The notes under the pieces: model-generated
Databases searched by the model: none
What the model saw: only the letters and a program-made list of their open reading frames with translations
What the model was told of the DNA's origin: nothing
Origin: Rhynochetos jubatus
Taxonomy: Eukaryota; Chordata; Aves; Eurypygiformes; Rhynochetidae
Direction: 5' to 3'
Assembly (NCBI GenBank): GCA_027574665.1
Contig: CM050656.1
Location: forward strand, 1,549,001-1,613,000
DNA length: 64,000 nt
In this document: piece after piece, positions 1 to 13,900 of the stretch
Layout: every line of letters starts with the position of its first letter
How positions within the stretch are numbered: position 1 is the first letter of the stretch
Made by a program: the position numbers and the translations under genes

Positions 1-1905
1 AAAGAATAACATTTATCCAAGTTACACATGAAATATCATGGTCAGTGTTTTAGTCTATGATGTTCTCTCGTGCCAGTGACTTCACTGGATCTTATATTTA
101 GTTCACTGTGGTCTTAAGATCAGCTGTGCAGGGGTAAGTCAATACTTTGGTTAGAGATTATGCGTTGCCAACCCAAAGCATGCAAATGTCATAAGGTTAA
201 CCTGTATATGTCATTAATATGGCTTAAAATAATGACATTAAAATATATCTGGAACTTCTTACTTAGCTGCTGAACTGACACCATATTTTTAGGTTTCATT
301 GAATAATCTGAAGGGATAGAAAAGAATTTTTAAGACAGCAGCTGAGAAGATATGAGATTGTAGGGGATGGAACTTTAAAGAAAACATTAGCAAGTGTATG
401 TTAGAATGTTGAGTGTTGACACGATTAAAATCCAGGTCCTCTGAGGATCTGAAAAGCAAGCAAACAAACCCCCTGAAACAAAACAGTCTTCCAAGTTGGC
501 ACAGAGCTGATGATCTGGCTTTAAACTGCATAGATGGGCATCACAGATGACTACAATTGTTTTCTTTCTATGTGCTGTCAGGTTTTCGGCTCTGTACAGC
601 CAAAAAAACCCCTTCACTGTAAAAGCCAATCATCTTGCCCAGCACAAACGTTTGGGAGCTGTAACAGTTAAAAAATGGACTAGTAGTAGAATTGTAGTTG
701 AGAGCTCAAAAGTGAGAATAAAACACTCTTAAGGAAATGTAGAAGAGAGCAAACGGGGACAGAAGGGACAAGCAATTTACATACTGTATTTGTTGTGGTT
801 GACCCAATAAAAATCAGTTTACTTCAAGCTTTGTGGCGGGACCTTCGGTTCTCATTTTGCATGAACAAAATGATGTAGTTGCAATGGTGAGGAAATATCC
901 TTTATATAACAGTGGATAGAAGTAACAGATGTTGAGTGCTACTGTAGTTACGCCACGGAGAGCTATCAACTGTTTTACGTAAAGTCAGGGCACTGCTCTA
1001 TATGGACCTGAATTGAAGAACTTTCTAGATGTACCTCTAGTAGCAACTGGTTCTGTTCAAAGAGGGGAGGATCAGGATTTGATATGTTGCAATCCAGCAT
1101 TGCTCCAGGCCCTTACGTCCGTGTCACATGGTTATGAACAGTGAAGTTCTCGTTGTTTTCAGTCCCACATTCACACCATCCATGTGTAGCTGAAAAGTGA
1201 TGTGGAGTAGATTTCTGTACAGCAATCACACAACTTTGTCATTCCTAGTAGTGCTTTGCATCTGGAAATTGCTGGAGGACCTTGTGGAAGACATGCTTTC
1301 TTCCCGAGAGATGTACCTGGTGTCCACATTGCAAGTGGGGCACTCGAGATGGTGTTCTGACACACGATTTGGGCTTAGTTCCAACAGGAGAGAAATTGCT
1401 TTGGCTCCACACCAACGGTTCCAAGTACAGATTGGTGCAACACAAATTCATGCCTAGCATAACCCTTCTAGTGAACTAAATTGCGGTTGTAGATTGGCCT
1501 GCTGAAGGGATAATAGGGTAGCTCAGTAAGTAAGTGAAACTGTTGCGAAGTTAGCTCTTGGGTGCTAGCATGCTACAGTAGGAATGACCGAGAGCTGGGA
1601 TTCCCCACTTTGTGGAAGATTTTCTGAAACTGATGTGTCATTCACAGTAGGTTTCCAGAAGACACCACAACATTGCATAAACTGATGCAATTTGTCTGTT
1701 TGGTATTTAGTAGCATCGTAGGGGTGTAATTTTTTACAATGTTGACCTCTATTTTGATTATTCAAATCAAAATCCATTTAAATGGATTGCAAGATAAGAT
1801 TCCCTGAAAGGATATTGAAATACTGTGTGTTTTTATTAACTGTGTGCTGTGGGTGAAGAGCATTCTTCCTTAGGAATCCAAACTAAGGGGATTTTTTCAT
1901 TGCAG
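1..1905. other. EFCAB7 intron (5' part outside window)
   Basis: AT-rich sequence upstream of the first visible exon. I looked for the preceding EFCAB7 exon (human reads FKQLDVNDDG...LYKFLTK) and did not find it. Small open frames on both strands around 1170-1480 match nothing I know. Confidence 0.6.
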
Positions 1906-1992
1906 AGAGGTGAAAAAATGACTCGAGATGAAGTGAGTGCCATTATTAAACAAGCTGATTTTAACTGCAGTGGCAAACTTGATTACAAGAAG
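1906..1992 (+). CDS. EFCAB7: EFCAB7 exon with degenerate EF-hand loop
   Basis: 29 codons in phase 0 at both ends, after a TTGCAG acceptor and before a GTATGG donor. It reads RGEKMTRDEVSAIIKQADFN and on to LDYKK. This is an EF-hand entering helix and calcium loop DFNCSGKLDYKK. Loop positions 1, 3, 5 and 9 carry oxygen ligands, but position 12 is Lys rather than Glu, so calcium binding is doubtful. This is the first EFCAB7 exon I can see in the window. Confidence 0.93.
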
Positions 1993-4900
1993 GTATGGCA
2001 AACAGTGATAATCATATGATTGTGAGTTACTGGCTTGATGTGATTGACAGTATTGGCGTAATCAAATACAATATGCACCACCTCCCTGTGTTGGTGCATT
2101 GATGACCTTACGCCAGCCTCCTGCAACTACGTGCGTACTGCGATACCAGCTGGTATATATCTGTTTCCTTCACTTCATCTGGCTATTATCCTTGAAAATT
2201 TCACATGCTGCGAGTGAACTTAATGTGTTGGGCAGAGCCTAATGGTAAGCCCAGAGCCTAACAGCATGTGTGAGGGTAAGAGTTAAAGGAATGGCAGGAT
2301 AAAGGACAGCAAACTTAGCTAATCAGTAGGAGTTGCTGTGTCTGTGACGGTTCATAATTTCTTGTCTGGGTGACATTGTTGTGTGAGTTGAACATCTGAT
2401 TTTCAAGATGCAACATCTTAGCAGTTTTTCTGACATAACGTCTAAGCAATGGCTTAAGTTTTGAACTGAATAAACAGTCCACAAGGTTTTGTACATAAAT
2501 GTAGTTTCACAGGAAAAAAACTATTAAAAATCATACATTAAAAAAAAAATCAGTCTTTATATACCTAGAAAGAAATATAAATCACCTCTTGGGTTAAGAG
2601 TTGTACTTAATTTTCATTCTATATTTGGACCTTGTAGCTTCATTTTACTGTGTCACCTGAGTGGTCGGTCACTCTAATCCATGCAGGTGAAAATTAAAGC
2701 TCATACTGTGCTTTGAGAGAAAATGCTTCACATCTATTGACCTCTCCTTTCCATACTAATGTTACATTTTAATCCTTAAAATTGTGAGAAAGATTGTTTC
2801 ACTTAACAGATAAATTTGCTTTATCTAAAGTTTTGTGACTTGTACATGACAACCAGTGAGCAGTGCTGCAGGGCTGCACGAGAGAAACTGGAAGTTGACA
2901 GTCGGTTGAGGCAGCAGCAGTTTGGAAGTCAAGCTGAAACCTCTGAAGGGATGGCTGTGTCAAAGCCATCACCAAGAGTCTCGAGGAAAACTGATCCCAA
3001 ACTAACACCAACAAAAGGTATTTATATTTCATACAAGGAGTTTTCATTCTTGTAGGTCATGCTCTGCGTCAATGAACAGTTGAGTGTTTAGTTTTTCTCA
3101 GATCGTGAGGCTGTTATTGACTAATACTCATTACTGAGGTGGCAGTCGCATAAATGCCTCAGTAGGATATCTGACGCCCATGTTCCAGTGGACTTTGGCT
3201 GTGTCTATGGTCTGAAACTCTTAAATGCTTAAGGGTGGGTTCTGTTGACTCTCCTGTGACACGGTCCAGAGGGAAGAGAGAAAACGAATGCGCAGGTGCT
3301 GCAGCACAGCAAGTTACCTATTTCCTTCCCAGACCAGAGATGAAACCTTAAACATTTATCAGTAAGCAGTCTGTTGGTTTCAAGTAGCAAGGCTACTTTC
3401 CAAGCACAATCAATACGAGAATTAAGTGATCTTCTTGAAGTTACAAAGATACTTTAAAACCTTCCCAAAGTGGACAAAACCTCGTAGGCTAACAGACTGC
3501 AAAGGTACCATCTATGAAATGTTTGCTGTTCACTTCAACTTGCTTCAGTTCTAGGCAATACTGAAGATGAGGGGACAGTGATGAAGACTGAGTTAATGTA
3601 GCTAAATCCACAATTGTACTAGCAGAGTTGCCTCAGCATAAGGAACCAGAAAGTTCCTTATGGAACCAGAAAGGCTAGAAAGTAATTGCATTGGGCAGCT
3701 GTGCACAAGTGAAGTGCTTTCCAGCAGGGAAGCTACCTTGTCCTGAAAAGAAGTAACTTGAAATTAGAAGCAGGTTAAACCTATCCACTGAGGAAGTTTT
3801 ACCTTGATTCCAAGGTAATTGGAATCATGTGGTAACAATTTCTTGTCCTTCAGGCAGATTTGGTTCCAAGGTTCTGCCATTTGTATGCCTGTTTGCCTGG
3901 GATGTACAGTCTGGGAAGTGAAGACGTTTGGCTAACGAATTCTTAAATGTTACATAGGTACGAGGGAAGTCAGCTTATCTGATTGAAGTTCTTGTCATTC
4001 AGTTTTTCTGTATGTACCTGTAAATGTGAGGCTTCATGACAAATAGTGCTAGGAGCAGGTTGAACTAATGTAATTGTAACTAAATACCTCTGCTCATAGG
4101 TGAGAGCAGAACTCCTTCAAGACCTTCATCAGCTCAAAGTTGCAAAGCATCCGTTTCTACGACTGTCAGCATGGGTGCCAGCAGCAACAGCAACACCAAG
4201 CTAATTGAGCCAGACACAATGAAGGTATCGTGTAAGCTAGTCCTGTTGAAATTAGGCTGTTTTCCTCTAGGCACATATGTTACTGCATTTTAAATAAGAA
4301 ATCGTTTTTCTCTGATTTTTAGCTTATGTTTTATTAATAATTTGTCAAGGGCAGCTATAAACTACCCAGAGGTTTCTTGATACGTATTATTAGTAACATT
4401 TTTATATACTGTTGGTTTTGCTGACATCTCATTATTGAAAATAATTTTTCAGGTGTGAAGGTTTAATAGAACAAAGTGTGTTTTTTATAAATGAAACCAC
4501 TGTTGGATAAAACGTTTAATGACTTTTTGAGAAATTTAAAATTGAATAATTTATTAGGTTGGTGAGAACTTTAAATGCTTAAGTAGTCTGAAAGATTGTG
4601 TATCATAAACCTTTATTTGAAAGGTAATTGGAAATAAATAACAGGTCTGTGAGCATATTCTATTTGTTGGTGTTACTTTGTAAATATGTGCTGTAGCCTG
4701 AAAATATTGATTTTTAGTTAGACTAATACCTTCTATCAGTATTTTCTTTTAAATAAATCACTCATTCAATATAAATTCCTGTGGGAGAAAGACAACAAAG
4801 TCACTTTGCTAAGTCAATATTTGTAGAGTGTTAATATTGATCTTTTTCTTTTGTTTTCCCTTTCTTGACTGAACCTTTACTAGTTTTCTTTCAACAGAAA

Positions 4901-7900
4901 ATAATAGCTGTAGAAATATAAAACATTAACTGAAAACTGCTGGGATACATTAAAAATGTGCACCTTGAGACTCCTGTATAAAAGGGGAAAAATGGTTATG
5001 ACCACATAGTACAACTGCTGCTAGAAAACTGAACTGATTGTTCTCCTGAGTTACATTTTTGTTTCAAATAACAACTCTGTATTTGTTATTGAACTCCAAA
5101 GTCCTTTATATCTTCGGCATCGCTATACAGTGACATTTGTTCTATATTAAAATTTAAAAACATAATCTCAGAGGAATTTTTTGCAGTCTGTTTAGGTATC
5201 TGGACCTCCATGCAATTTAACCTGCAATTTCACCTTGTTCAAACGTGATATGTAGTGTGTAAAACCATCACACAGTTTCCCAATCTTGGATGCCTCTTGC
5301 TTTGCACAACCTAGTAAGAACTGACTGGGAAAAAAGCAGCTACAGCTATCGACCGCTATTGAGGAACATCACACAAAACCTGAAATCAGGCAATGAACAT
5401 GAAGAAGTCTAAGTAGAATTAATTTTTTTTTTTTAAACCCTGACTATTAAGGGCACAGTACAAACTGTCACAATCTGAATAAATGCACAGTGATTCATTC
5501 GTGGTGTGGATCAGAATCTGGCACCCAAAAATTCTCCTTATTTATCATATATTCAGAAATACTTATTTTTCCTGCAGTTCACTTGTCCTTTTGGGACAGT
5601 AAGAAAATATTGTCATTGTGAAGTTGGACCAATGCCAGCTTTGCATTTCTGAAGAAACCAGTGGAAGTCAAAACATGAACAACACCTACATAAAAAAAAA
5701 ATCTCTTGGAAAACACGTAACGTATTTGTAGCACGGTCTGCCCTGTGCTTTCTTCCTGTCCGTGGGGTTCTGTGACATGTTCAAAGCCATGTAAATAACT
5801 CTGGGGAGAAAAAAAGAGACAGTTATGGAAGTACTACAGAGGTGCATAAACAACATACTGGCCTGTTGGGCTTCAGCTGTAGCTGAGTCACAGTTAGTTG
5901 AAAGATGGCTAACGGAGATCTTGAATTTCTGCAAAATATGCTTTGTTTATGTTTTAGTCAAGACTGAAAGTCATTAACAAAAACACAAAGCAGTATGTCA
6001 TGTTCTAAAATCTCTCTGCAGTGGGTAGCTAAATTATCCCTGCTAGGGATTCTCACCTTTGCATTCTGCTCTGCTGAAGTCGGTGAAAGACCTTTACACA
6101 CAGTGGGTAACAAAAGAAATACCTGAGGAAAGAGTTTTTCCAGAAAGAGAGAGCTGTGTGCTCCCACTGCTCGTATCCGCCAAGTAGCCTCATGCAATTG
6201 AACTAGCAAGAATTTTTCTGTGCAGGTGGAACAGGTTTGTACAAGACAAAGCATTAAACTGGAGTTCTTTGTGTAAATCACAGGAACAGTTCTTCTCACC
6301 AACAGCTTTTTATTTGCAATTACGCACAGGCGTGTGGACGAGCTCAGTGATAACTTAAATCGTAATAGCAGTGGGATGCATTGCTTGGGCAGTGACCAGC
6401 ACTGGCAGCAGCAGGTAGTCCCTGACACTGGTTTATGTTAACATTTCTAATGCATTTCCCCCTACCTTGGCTATTATTTGACAACTTTTGTTATGCTTTG
6501 AAGCAACATATTAAATCAAAACAGAAAATCACCTTTTACCTTCCTGAATTCACGTACCGGTTTGTAATTTGACCTGGGTAATGTAGAGGATATAGCACCA
6601 CCTTACGCTCTCTGCAGGAATAACAGTTGTTTGATTCCTAAAGCATTGTCACACTTTGGCTTACTGTTGCTCACATCTTAACATGCACATTGTTTCTTAA
6701 GATATTTCCCCTGCTTTCTTGGGTTGTGCGATGTCCCTGTTGTAACAATGTCCTTCTGAATGCAAACTGCAATAAAGGTAGTGTTTCATCTGAAATAACA
6801 GCTAGAAACATGGAAGGTGAACAAGCAGGACAAAGCTACTTTCCAGCTGTGAGATGATGGTTTGAAGACCGTTGCCGTGGTGAGGAAGGCAGAATAGGAC
6901 AAGGTTATTAGAGTAATTTTTGTACACGGAAATTGTCACGGTATCTTTTTTTAGTAGTTATAGCACGTTTGGACTGCTGTTTAAACATATATTATGCACT
7001 GTTATGCCTCAAAGAACAGCCATGTTGCTTCATTAGCAAACCCCCTGACTTTGATCTTTTTTCAAATGTCATTGACTTTTCAAACCGTTCTGGAAGGCGT
7101 TTAAGGTATAAAGCTTAGAGACCACGTGAGCCAACAGCCAGTTGCCTCAGCTGCGTCACGTTGTAGGGAAAAATCTTGACGTACTGCACGTGGATTTTAG
7201 ATGAAGTTAGGAGTCATGCGGGTGTTGGAATACACAGTTCCCTGGGAATGGAATGATACTAGAATGATTTAGCAGACTACACTACGTCTTTGAATTCTAA
7301 CGCTGATTTCCGTTCCCTCTGCTGTTAATATTGACTCCCACTATCCACTTGTTTGACTGAGAGCCCTGTCTGTTGTTCAGGGTCTGACCCTCACCACGAA
7401 GTCCCAGTAACTTCTTGTCTCTGTTCAGTTCTTTCCTAATTGATATTTGTGATTGGACCCCTTTACTCATCCCATCACTAGAAATGCAGTCTTGTGGATA
7501 AAGAACAGTATAACATTTTTAGGTGGCCTTGTTAATCAGGTCTATCCTGTGACACAGAAGTTGGCCAGGGATAGCTGGTGAGAAGAGTGTTCCCTCCGTA
7601 TCTTTGGCAGAGACAATAGGTTTCCATGAAGGTCCTGCATCCAGCATGTTGGAAAAGACTGGGGGGGGGGGGGGGGCGGGACTTGGATATTGGTTTCCAT
7701 CAGGGATTAAATGTCCCGTTTTCTTTTAGATAGCTTAATTGATCTTTGTCTTGCTGGGCTCTGAGGAAGTGTGTTTACTTTTGAAGTCTCTTAAAAGTTC
7801 CTTAGCAAAGCCTTAATTTTCTTTAAAAATCCCAAACCAAAGAGCAGCACAAAGTGAGTTGCAGAGTGTATAGCGTTTGTAGTTGAAAGCACTCCGTATT

Positions 7901-10900
7901 GTATACTCCTGTGTGCAAATACAGTTCGCAGAGTTTGAGATCTAAGGTTGGTATGATGCATTATGCTACCAGCACTGCTGGGGTACGGAGGCTGAAATAA
8001 TTGTTGCTTTTAGATCAACATCTTGGCTAGGACAGGGTAGTCTTACCATAATAACATGTAACTTGGGATTACGATAGTTTCCAGGTAAGTAAAATTTGGA
8101 ATTCTCAGTATTTATTCACACTGACGTTTTGAGGAGGATGTATTTTTATTCCTTTAGTGTGAAGATTCTTTTCACAGCTGAGTTTGGTCTATTTGGGTGA
8201 AACTGGTAGAGTTAAGTGTGATTCAGAGGCAGAAAAAGACGTGAGAGAGTATTAAATTCTGCAGCCTTTCTGTGCCAACACAGGGGGTGAGTTTGCTCAA
8301 AGTGCATCTCTCTCTTTGTTCGGTCTAAGCTATAGAAGGTTCTTAAAGCAGAAAGGAGTATAATGAAGCTGAATTTAGTAATGTTTAGTATAGGGGAGTT
8401 GATCCTGTTTCCACAGAATTCAGTGGCAAAGCTGTGGCACAGGACTGCAGGCTCTTAGATGTGTGAGTCCTTGAGTAATCCTTATTCTTAAGAAGTGTAG
8501 AGCTCTGAATAGAGAAATCTAAATTTAGGATGGGAGTGGCAAGTGTGTTGCTTGGCATCCTGGGTGTACATACATTAGAGAAGTCCAATGACCCCTTTAG
8601 GTCATTAACTGTAAAGTACCATCAGAGGTGCCTGAATGTGTTGGAATGAGAACTGATTCTTTAAGAGGAGAAAGGAAATGCAGCACTCTGCTGAAGGCTG
8701 TTTGGCCTTAGATGGAGTTGGTAGTCAGCCTCCTTACTGGGACCTGCATGCCGACCTTCATTTTTTACAAGCTCTCTTCTCAAATCTGTGTTAGTGTGCG
8801 TGTTACACGGAGCACTAACCTTGGGTATCGCCCTGGGCAGAGCTCTCTGCCGTCAGTACACGGAAAGATCCTTCTGCTGGGCTCTGCTCAGAAACATTGT
8901 CTACCAATGCTAGGAAGGTGACTGGGAATCATGGGCTTAATCCAGACCAGGGAAGGCGAATCAAGAATGCCTTCCCTTCCTCAAGGCATACGATATGGCT
9001 ATAAGGACTTTTATTTTGCTAATATCATCTTTCAAATGATATTTGAAATTGAATAGTGGGACTTGCTGTTTACAAAAAAAATTTAGAAGCATGTAGCACT
9101 CCAAGCAACTTGGCAAAATCTCCCAAAATAATCTTCTCTAGGAACCATATTATTCACAAATGCAGCAGTTCTCAGTTTGTCTTTCCAATAGCTTTGGCAG
9201 AAGCCAAGAACCCCACTTAATTGGACCAGTACTCGTGTTTGTGATCCGTCTGAGCAAACAGCTCCTCATTGTCCAGCTAATCAATTATGTTCTCTGCTTG
9301 TTTGGCCTGATGGAACTAATGTAGCAAAATTCTAGCCGTTCAGTGGTAACTCACACAGCTCAGAGAATTTCATGGGTTCAGTTTGATTCTTCATGGCAAT
9401 TTAAATTTTGTTTCAACCATTTGAGCATTGGGGTAATCTGTATGTTTTTCAGGCATTTTCACAAGTGAAGCAGTTACTATCTGCTCTGTGAAAAATGACT
9501 GAGAAAATTACTTGTAACAAAGTAGAAGATCAGTGCTGCATCTTGTGTATTTTATGCAGAATTTATTAAATCATCAAACTAATATTATTTCAGAGAAGGC
9601 ACTTTTATCTTGATGAAAGATCAAGGCAACATCTAATATTTGCTTGGTTTCCAGGAGTGGCAATGTGCACAGTCCAAAGGATGCTTCTACCTTGAAGAAG
9701 ATGGTGAAATTATTAGTCACAAGTACAAGTTGCACTTACCTCAAAGGTCTGCAGTATGCATTACCATCAAGCCTTTAAACCTTCATCAGGTAGAAGGTAA
9801 GTGTATTTCTTCAGAGACTTTTCCTCTATAAAAGAAACTTTTCTGCTGATGCACCTCTCCCTTTCTCACTCACAAGATTGCAATACTGCGATATGTTATG
9901 CTCAGTCATTTTGTGATCACTGCCTGGGCAGGGAAAATCAGATAAGTCCATTATCATTCTCCTTTTAATCAGCCAATCTCTTAGATTATTTTTGGCCATT
10001 GATTTGTGAAGTTTCTTGTGACAAAACTGAAATGTTAGCACTGTTTGCAGTATCTCCCTTTAAGGTGTTAGTGTACTTTGTGGGAAACAACAGTGCAAAA
10101 CTTAGTGAATATTGTAATCTCCACCTCAGATACTTCTGTAAATACTTCAAGTAGGTTATGGCTTTTTATGGCAGTACAGTACCTTGTTAAGAGTATGTAC
10201 TTGTCTTCTGTAAAAAAATTTCACTGTTGCACATTAGTGTCCTGTATATAGAAATATCTTTGTGCTCTGTTGTGAAGTGGAAAACATAATATGTCAGGAA
10301 AGGATTCATGCTAGCAGAGCAATTACCTTTTTGTGTGAAATCAAATATATCTTCAAGTTTTTAACAAAGTTGTGTGGTGTGTAGCCACTCTTTAGTGTTC
10401 TTGACTCCGAACTACAGAAAAACCCAGCCCAATTCATTGTTTTGCTGGGATCTGAGTAGCTTGAAGACCACTTAAGAGCTCATTGATCGATTGCCCTCAG
10501 GAACTGAGCAGCTACAAGAAATCAGGGGTTCAAACTGTGTCTGTTAAACATATGTAAGACCAGGCTTCCAGTCCGATCCCACCCAAGACAAATAAATCCT
10601 ACAGCATGCCATCTGGGGGGATCTTGCTACGTTAAAGTGATTGAAACCTATACTTCTGAGATGGGCATCTTCTGGTATTCGTAGGTTTTTTGCACATAAT
10701 CTGGGTTTCCAGTCAAGAGGAGTTCAACAATATTTTACAGAACTTCAGAAGAGAATATAATTTTGCTAACATCTTAATTGCAGATATCTAGGAGCCTTAG
10801 TATAAAGTAATAAATAACAATGTACTAATGGTAGAATACAATAAAAAATAGCTTCCTTAACTACCAAAAGTTTTAACATTAGAACTATTAACAGTAATCA

Positions 10901-13900
10901 TTGTCTGTAAGACAGTCACAAGACTTGGAACATTTGCCCAGAGAAGCTGTGGATGCCCCATCCCTGGCAGTATCCAAGGCCAGGCTGGATGAGGCTTGGA
11001 GCAACCTGGGCTAGTGGAGGGTGTCCCTGCCCATGGCAGGGGGTGGGACTGGGTGGGCTTTAAGGTCCCTTCACACCCAAACCATTCTGTGATCCTATGA
11101 ATTTATCTGATTGGCATAAATAGGAAGGAAATCCCAATAGTGTGTAATGATTTCCCACCCCCCCATCTTACATTAACAAGGATCAATATTATAAATACCA
11201 TGGAAATACCCGCTCTGGGGTTGAAAGAAAAACCATTTTGTGCCATCATTAAGCATTCTTTTCCTTTTTAGAAAAATGTTGTCGTTGGTTGTCAGTGGAT
11301 ACAGCTTTGTTTATTCTGAAGGAAAATGAAACCCAAGAAAATCTACAGCTTGTGAGCTTTACTGAACAACACAACAAAGAGGTTAGGTAGTTGTGTTTAT
11401 CCCTGTTTTAATTGTTACATCTTTAGTGTATGTGTTAACGCTGCATGGGTGAGTTCCCCTGTGCTAGGAAGGAATTCAAACTAGAAGAGTGAGAGAAACA
11501 CTTGTTCTGTACATGTTCCCTTCCCAAACTGACAGCACTTAGGCAAGGTGAGATGTAGCACTTAGTTACGGCCTTCGGATGGGCGGAGGTGCAAGCCACT
11601 TGCGTAGAAGCTGAATGAAATTCTCATGAGGATCACGTTACTATGTGGTGTGTTGGCAAGTATTGCCGAGTTGCTGGTTATCTGTACTTACACTCTCTGG
11701 CAACTCACTTGTATTCTTGCACCTTCAAAACCAAAAGTTCAACGGTAAAATCTGTTACAATTTCCTTTAATTTTCTTTCTCCTTGCCATATGAATTTGAA
11801 CTTCATAGTGCACAGAATATTCTTATCCCATGGCAGAAATACGGGAGGAGAAATGATAGCATTGTGACTTCCCCCTTCAAGCCACAGGGAACTCGGCTTG
11901 CTTTTAAACCCTAAGTCACTTGTGACTTTTTAATCAGGAAATTAGGGAGAAAATGAAAAACTTGGTGGGTTTTGTCAGCCTGCTTCTGGCTGCTTTTCTT
12001 TTAAAGTTTAACAATTCAAGAGTGTTACAAATCTGAAAATGATAGGACTGTAATTGGACAGCTCCTGTAATGACTCTTCTCCCCTCGTCTCCGATCCTGT
12101 TGTTCTAACTTACCGTCACAAAGAGATTCATTAGTTCTTGTGCCTTTAAAATGACATCACACAGTGTCCCCCTGTAGATATGTTTGGTTTTCTTTTTAAG
12201 GAAAGAACCTAGCATTACCAGTGTTTTCAAATAATTAATCACTTTTGTATGACTATTACTAGTAACAAAGAAAGGTGTCATTTGAGAAGTAACTGACAAC
12301 TTGTTTGTCTTCCTTTAAGAGTAGGTGTTTGGATGGAAAGGAGAGCTTGGATCAGGCATTTACTGGCTCCTCCCGTTCACAACAGGCTGTAGGTTGAAGA
12401 AGGTGAAAACACCAGTTACTGGAGAGGCAAAACTGGTGTATAGAGGTGAAGACGGAGAACTGGCTCTGACCAAAGAGTTCCGGTGAGTCCTATTCCCCTG
12501 TAGGCATGGGAACTATTGCAAAAGTGTGTGCCCCAAAGAGCATCTGCCTTTTAGAAAGTTGTGTGTTACCAAAATACTGTTTCCACAGAATGTTCTCAAA
12601 TAGACTGAATAGTTATCGACAATATTATGAGACAGTAAAGGAAACAGAAGTATTTGGAAATAGTCTTGCCTTTTTCATCTTTTAGAGCCGCTTTATTGGA
12701 TATATTTGAAACAATTGATTTGGATGGAAACGGCCTTGTGAGTTTGGAGGAATACAATTTCTTTGAACTGAGAACTAGTGGTGAGAAATGTGACGAGGAA
12801 GCATGGGCTGTGTGTAAGGGTAAGCTCATTGCTGTGCTTGATACAACAGATGAGGGCTATATGACTACTTGCAAGCTGTTGTTTATAGCATCCTTCTGTG
12901 TACACAGTGTAAAAGAACTGAGCATTTTGTAGCCTCTGCCAAGAACACACAGAGATACTGTTCTTTGTTTTTCTTCTTTCCTTTTCCAGTTTCCTGTCCT
13001 TTGTTTTGCTTCATTCTGGTTTGTGTGCAGCTGACCTTCTGCTGAGAAAATTCCTTCCATTGCTAATTGCAAAGTTTTATAGCTGCCAAAAACTACAGGT
13101 TTTCTAATCATGGATCATGCGGTGAATTAAGCTGTAACAGGTATTCGTTTAATCAGTCTCCTTTCTGCAGATTAAGCTGATACTGCTGATACCTCGCCAA
13201 GTGTGGAGAGGGACATTTAATCAGTGTGTATATGATGCTTTAAAAATGGCATCTAGAGCTTACGATCGTTGTTTAGAAAATTGGACATTAGAAAATGCCT
13301 ATTGCAGCTATATATTTTCTTCAGACATAAGCAGTTTTTCATTAAAAATCTGCCCTTTGAAGGTTCATATATGGTGTGTCTGTTGTCCATATTGCGCTAT
13401 ATGACAGCTGTGAGATCCGAGACTCCCGTGAATGAGACAAGGAAGCTGGCAGACAGTTAACGCTCTTCCAGCTGCACTTTGTCTAATGTCTGCTGATACA
13501 TCCCATCCGTGTTACTGGGCATCTTGCCAGCTCGCTGGAGCAGTGTTAGGCCACAAATGTCAGTTCTGAAGAAAAAAAGGAACTCCGTGGCATTGCTTTA
13601 AGCTTGCAAAGGCCTTGAGAATGGACATATTTACCTCAAAACACGGCGAAGAGGATCCAACCACCAGTGACATAGGCTGCTCTAATAATACAGTGCATGA
13701 AAGCAGTGATTTAAAAGCATGGGCTGTTTAGCTGTAGTGAGTGGACAGACTGGAAATTTAGAAGCCCTTGCATGAAAATTAGAAGTTTCTAAGAGAAATG
13801 TAGGGTTTTGGCAACTTAGGTCTGAAGTGCCAGTATGGCATATCATTGTATGTTGGCCCGCGTCATGTTTGACATAATTCTTGGGTAGTCTGGGACACAT

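Noticed and set aside
1171-1479. Overlapping open frames on both strands, considered as an upstream EFCAB7 exon
   Set aside because: None matches the expected FKQLDVNDDG...FLTK sequence, and frames on both strands are open, which points to chance.
5958-6428. 156-codon minus-strand open frame in the large EFCAB7 intron
   Set aside because: No recognisable domain, Cys/Leu-rich low-quality composition, and no splice or promoter context. Length is unusual for AT-rich DNA but not impossible by chance.
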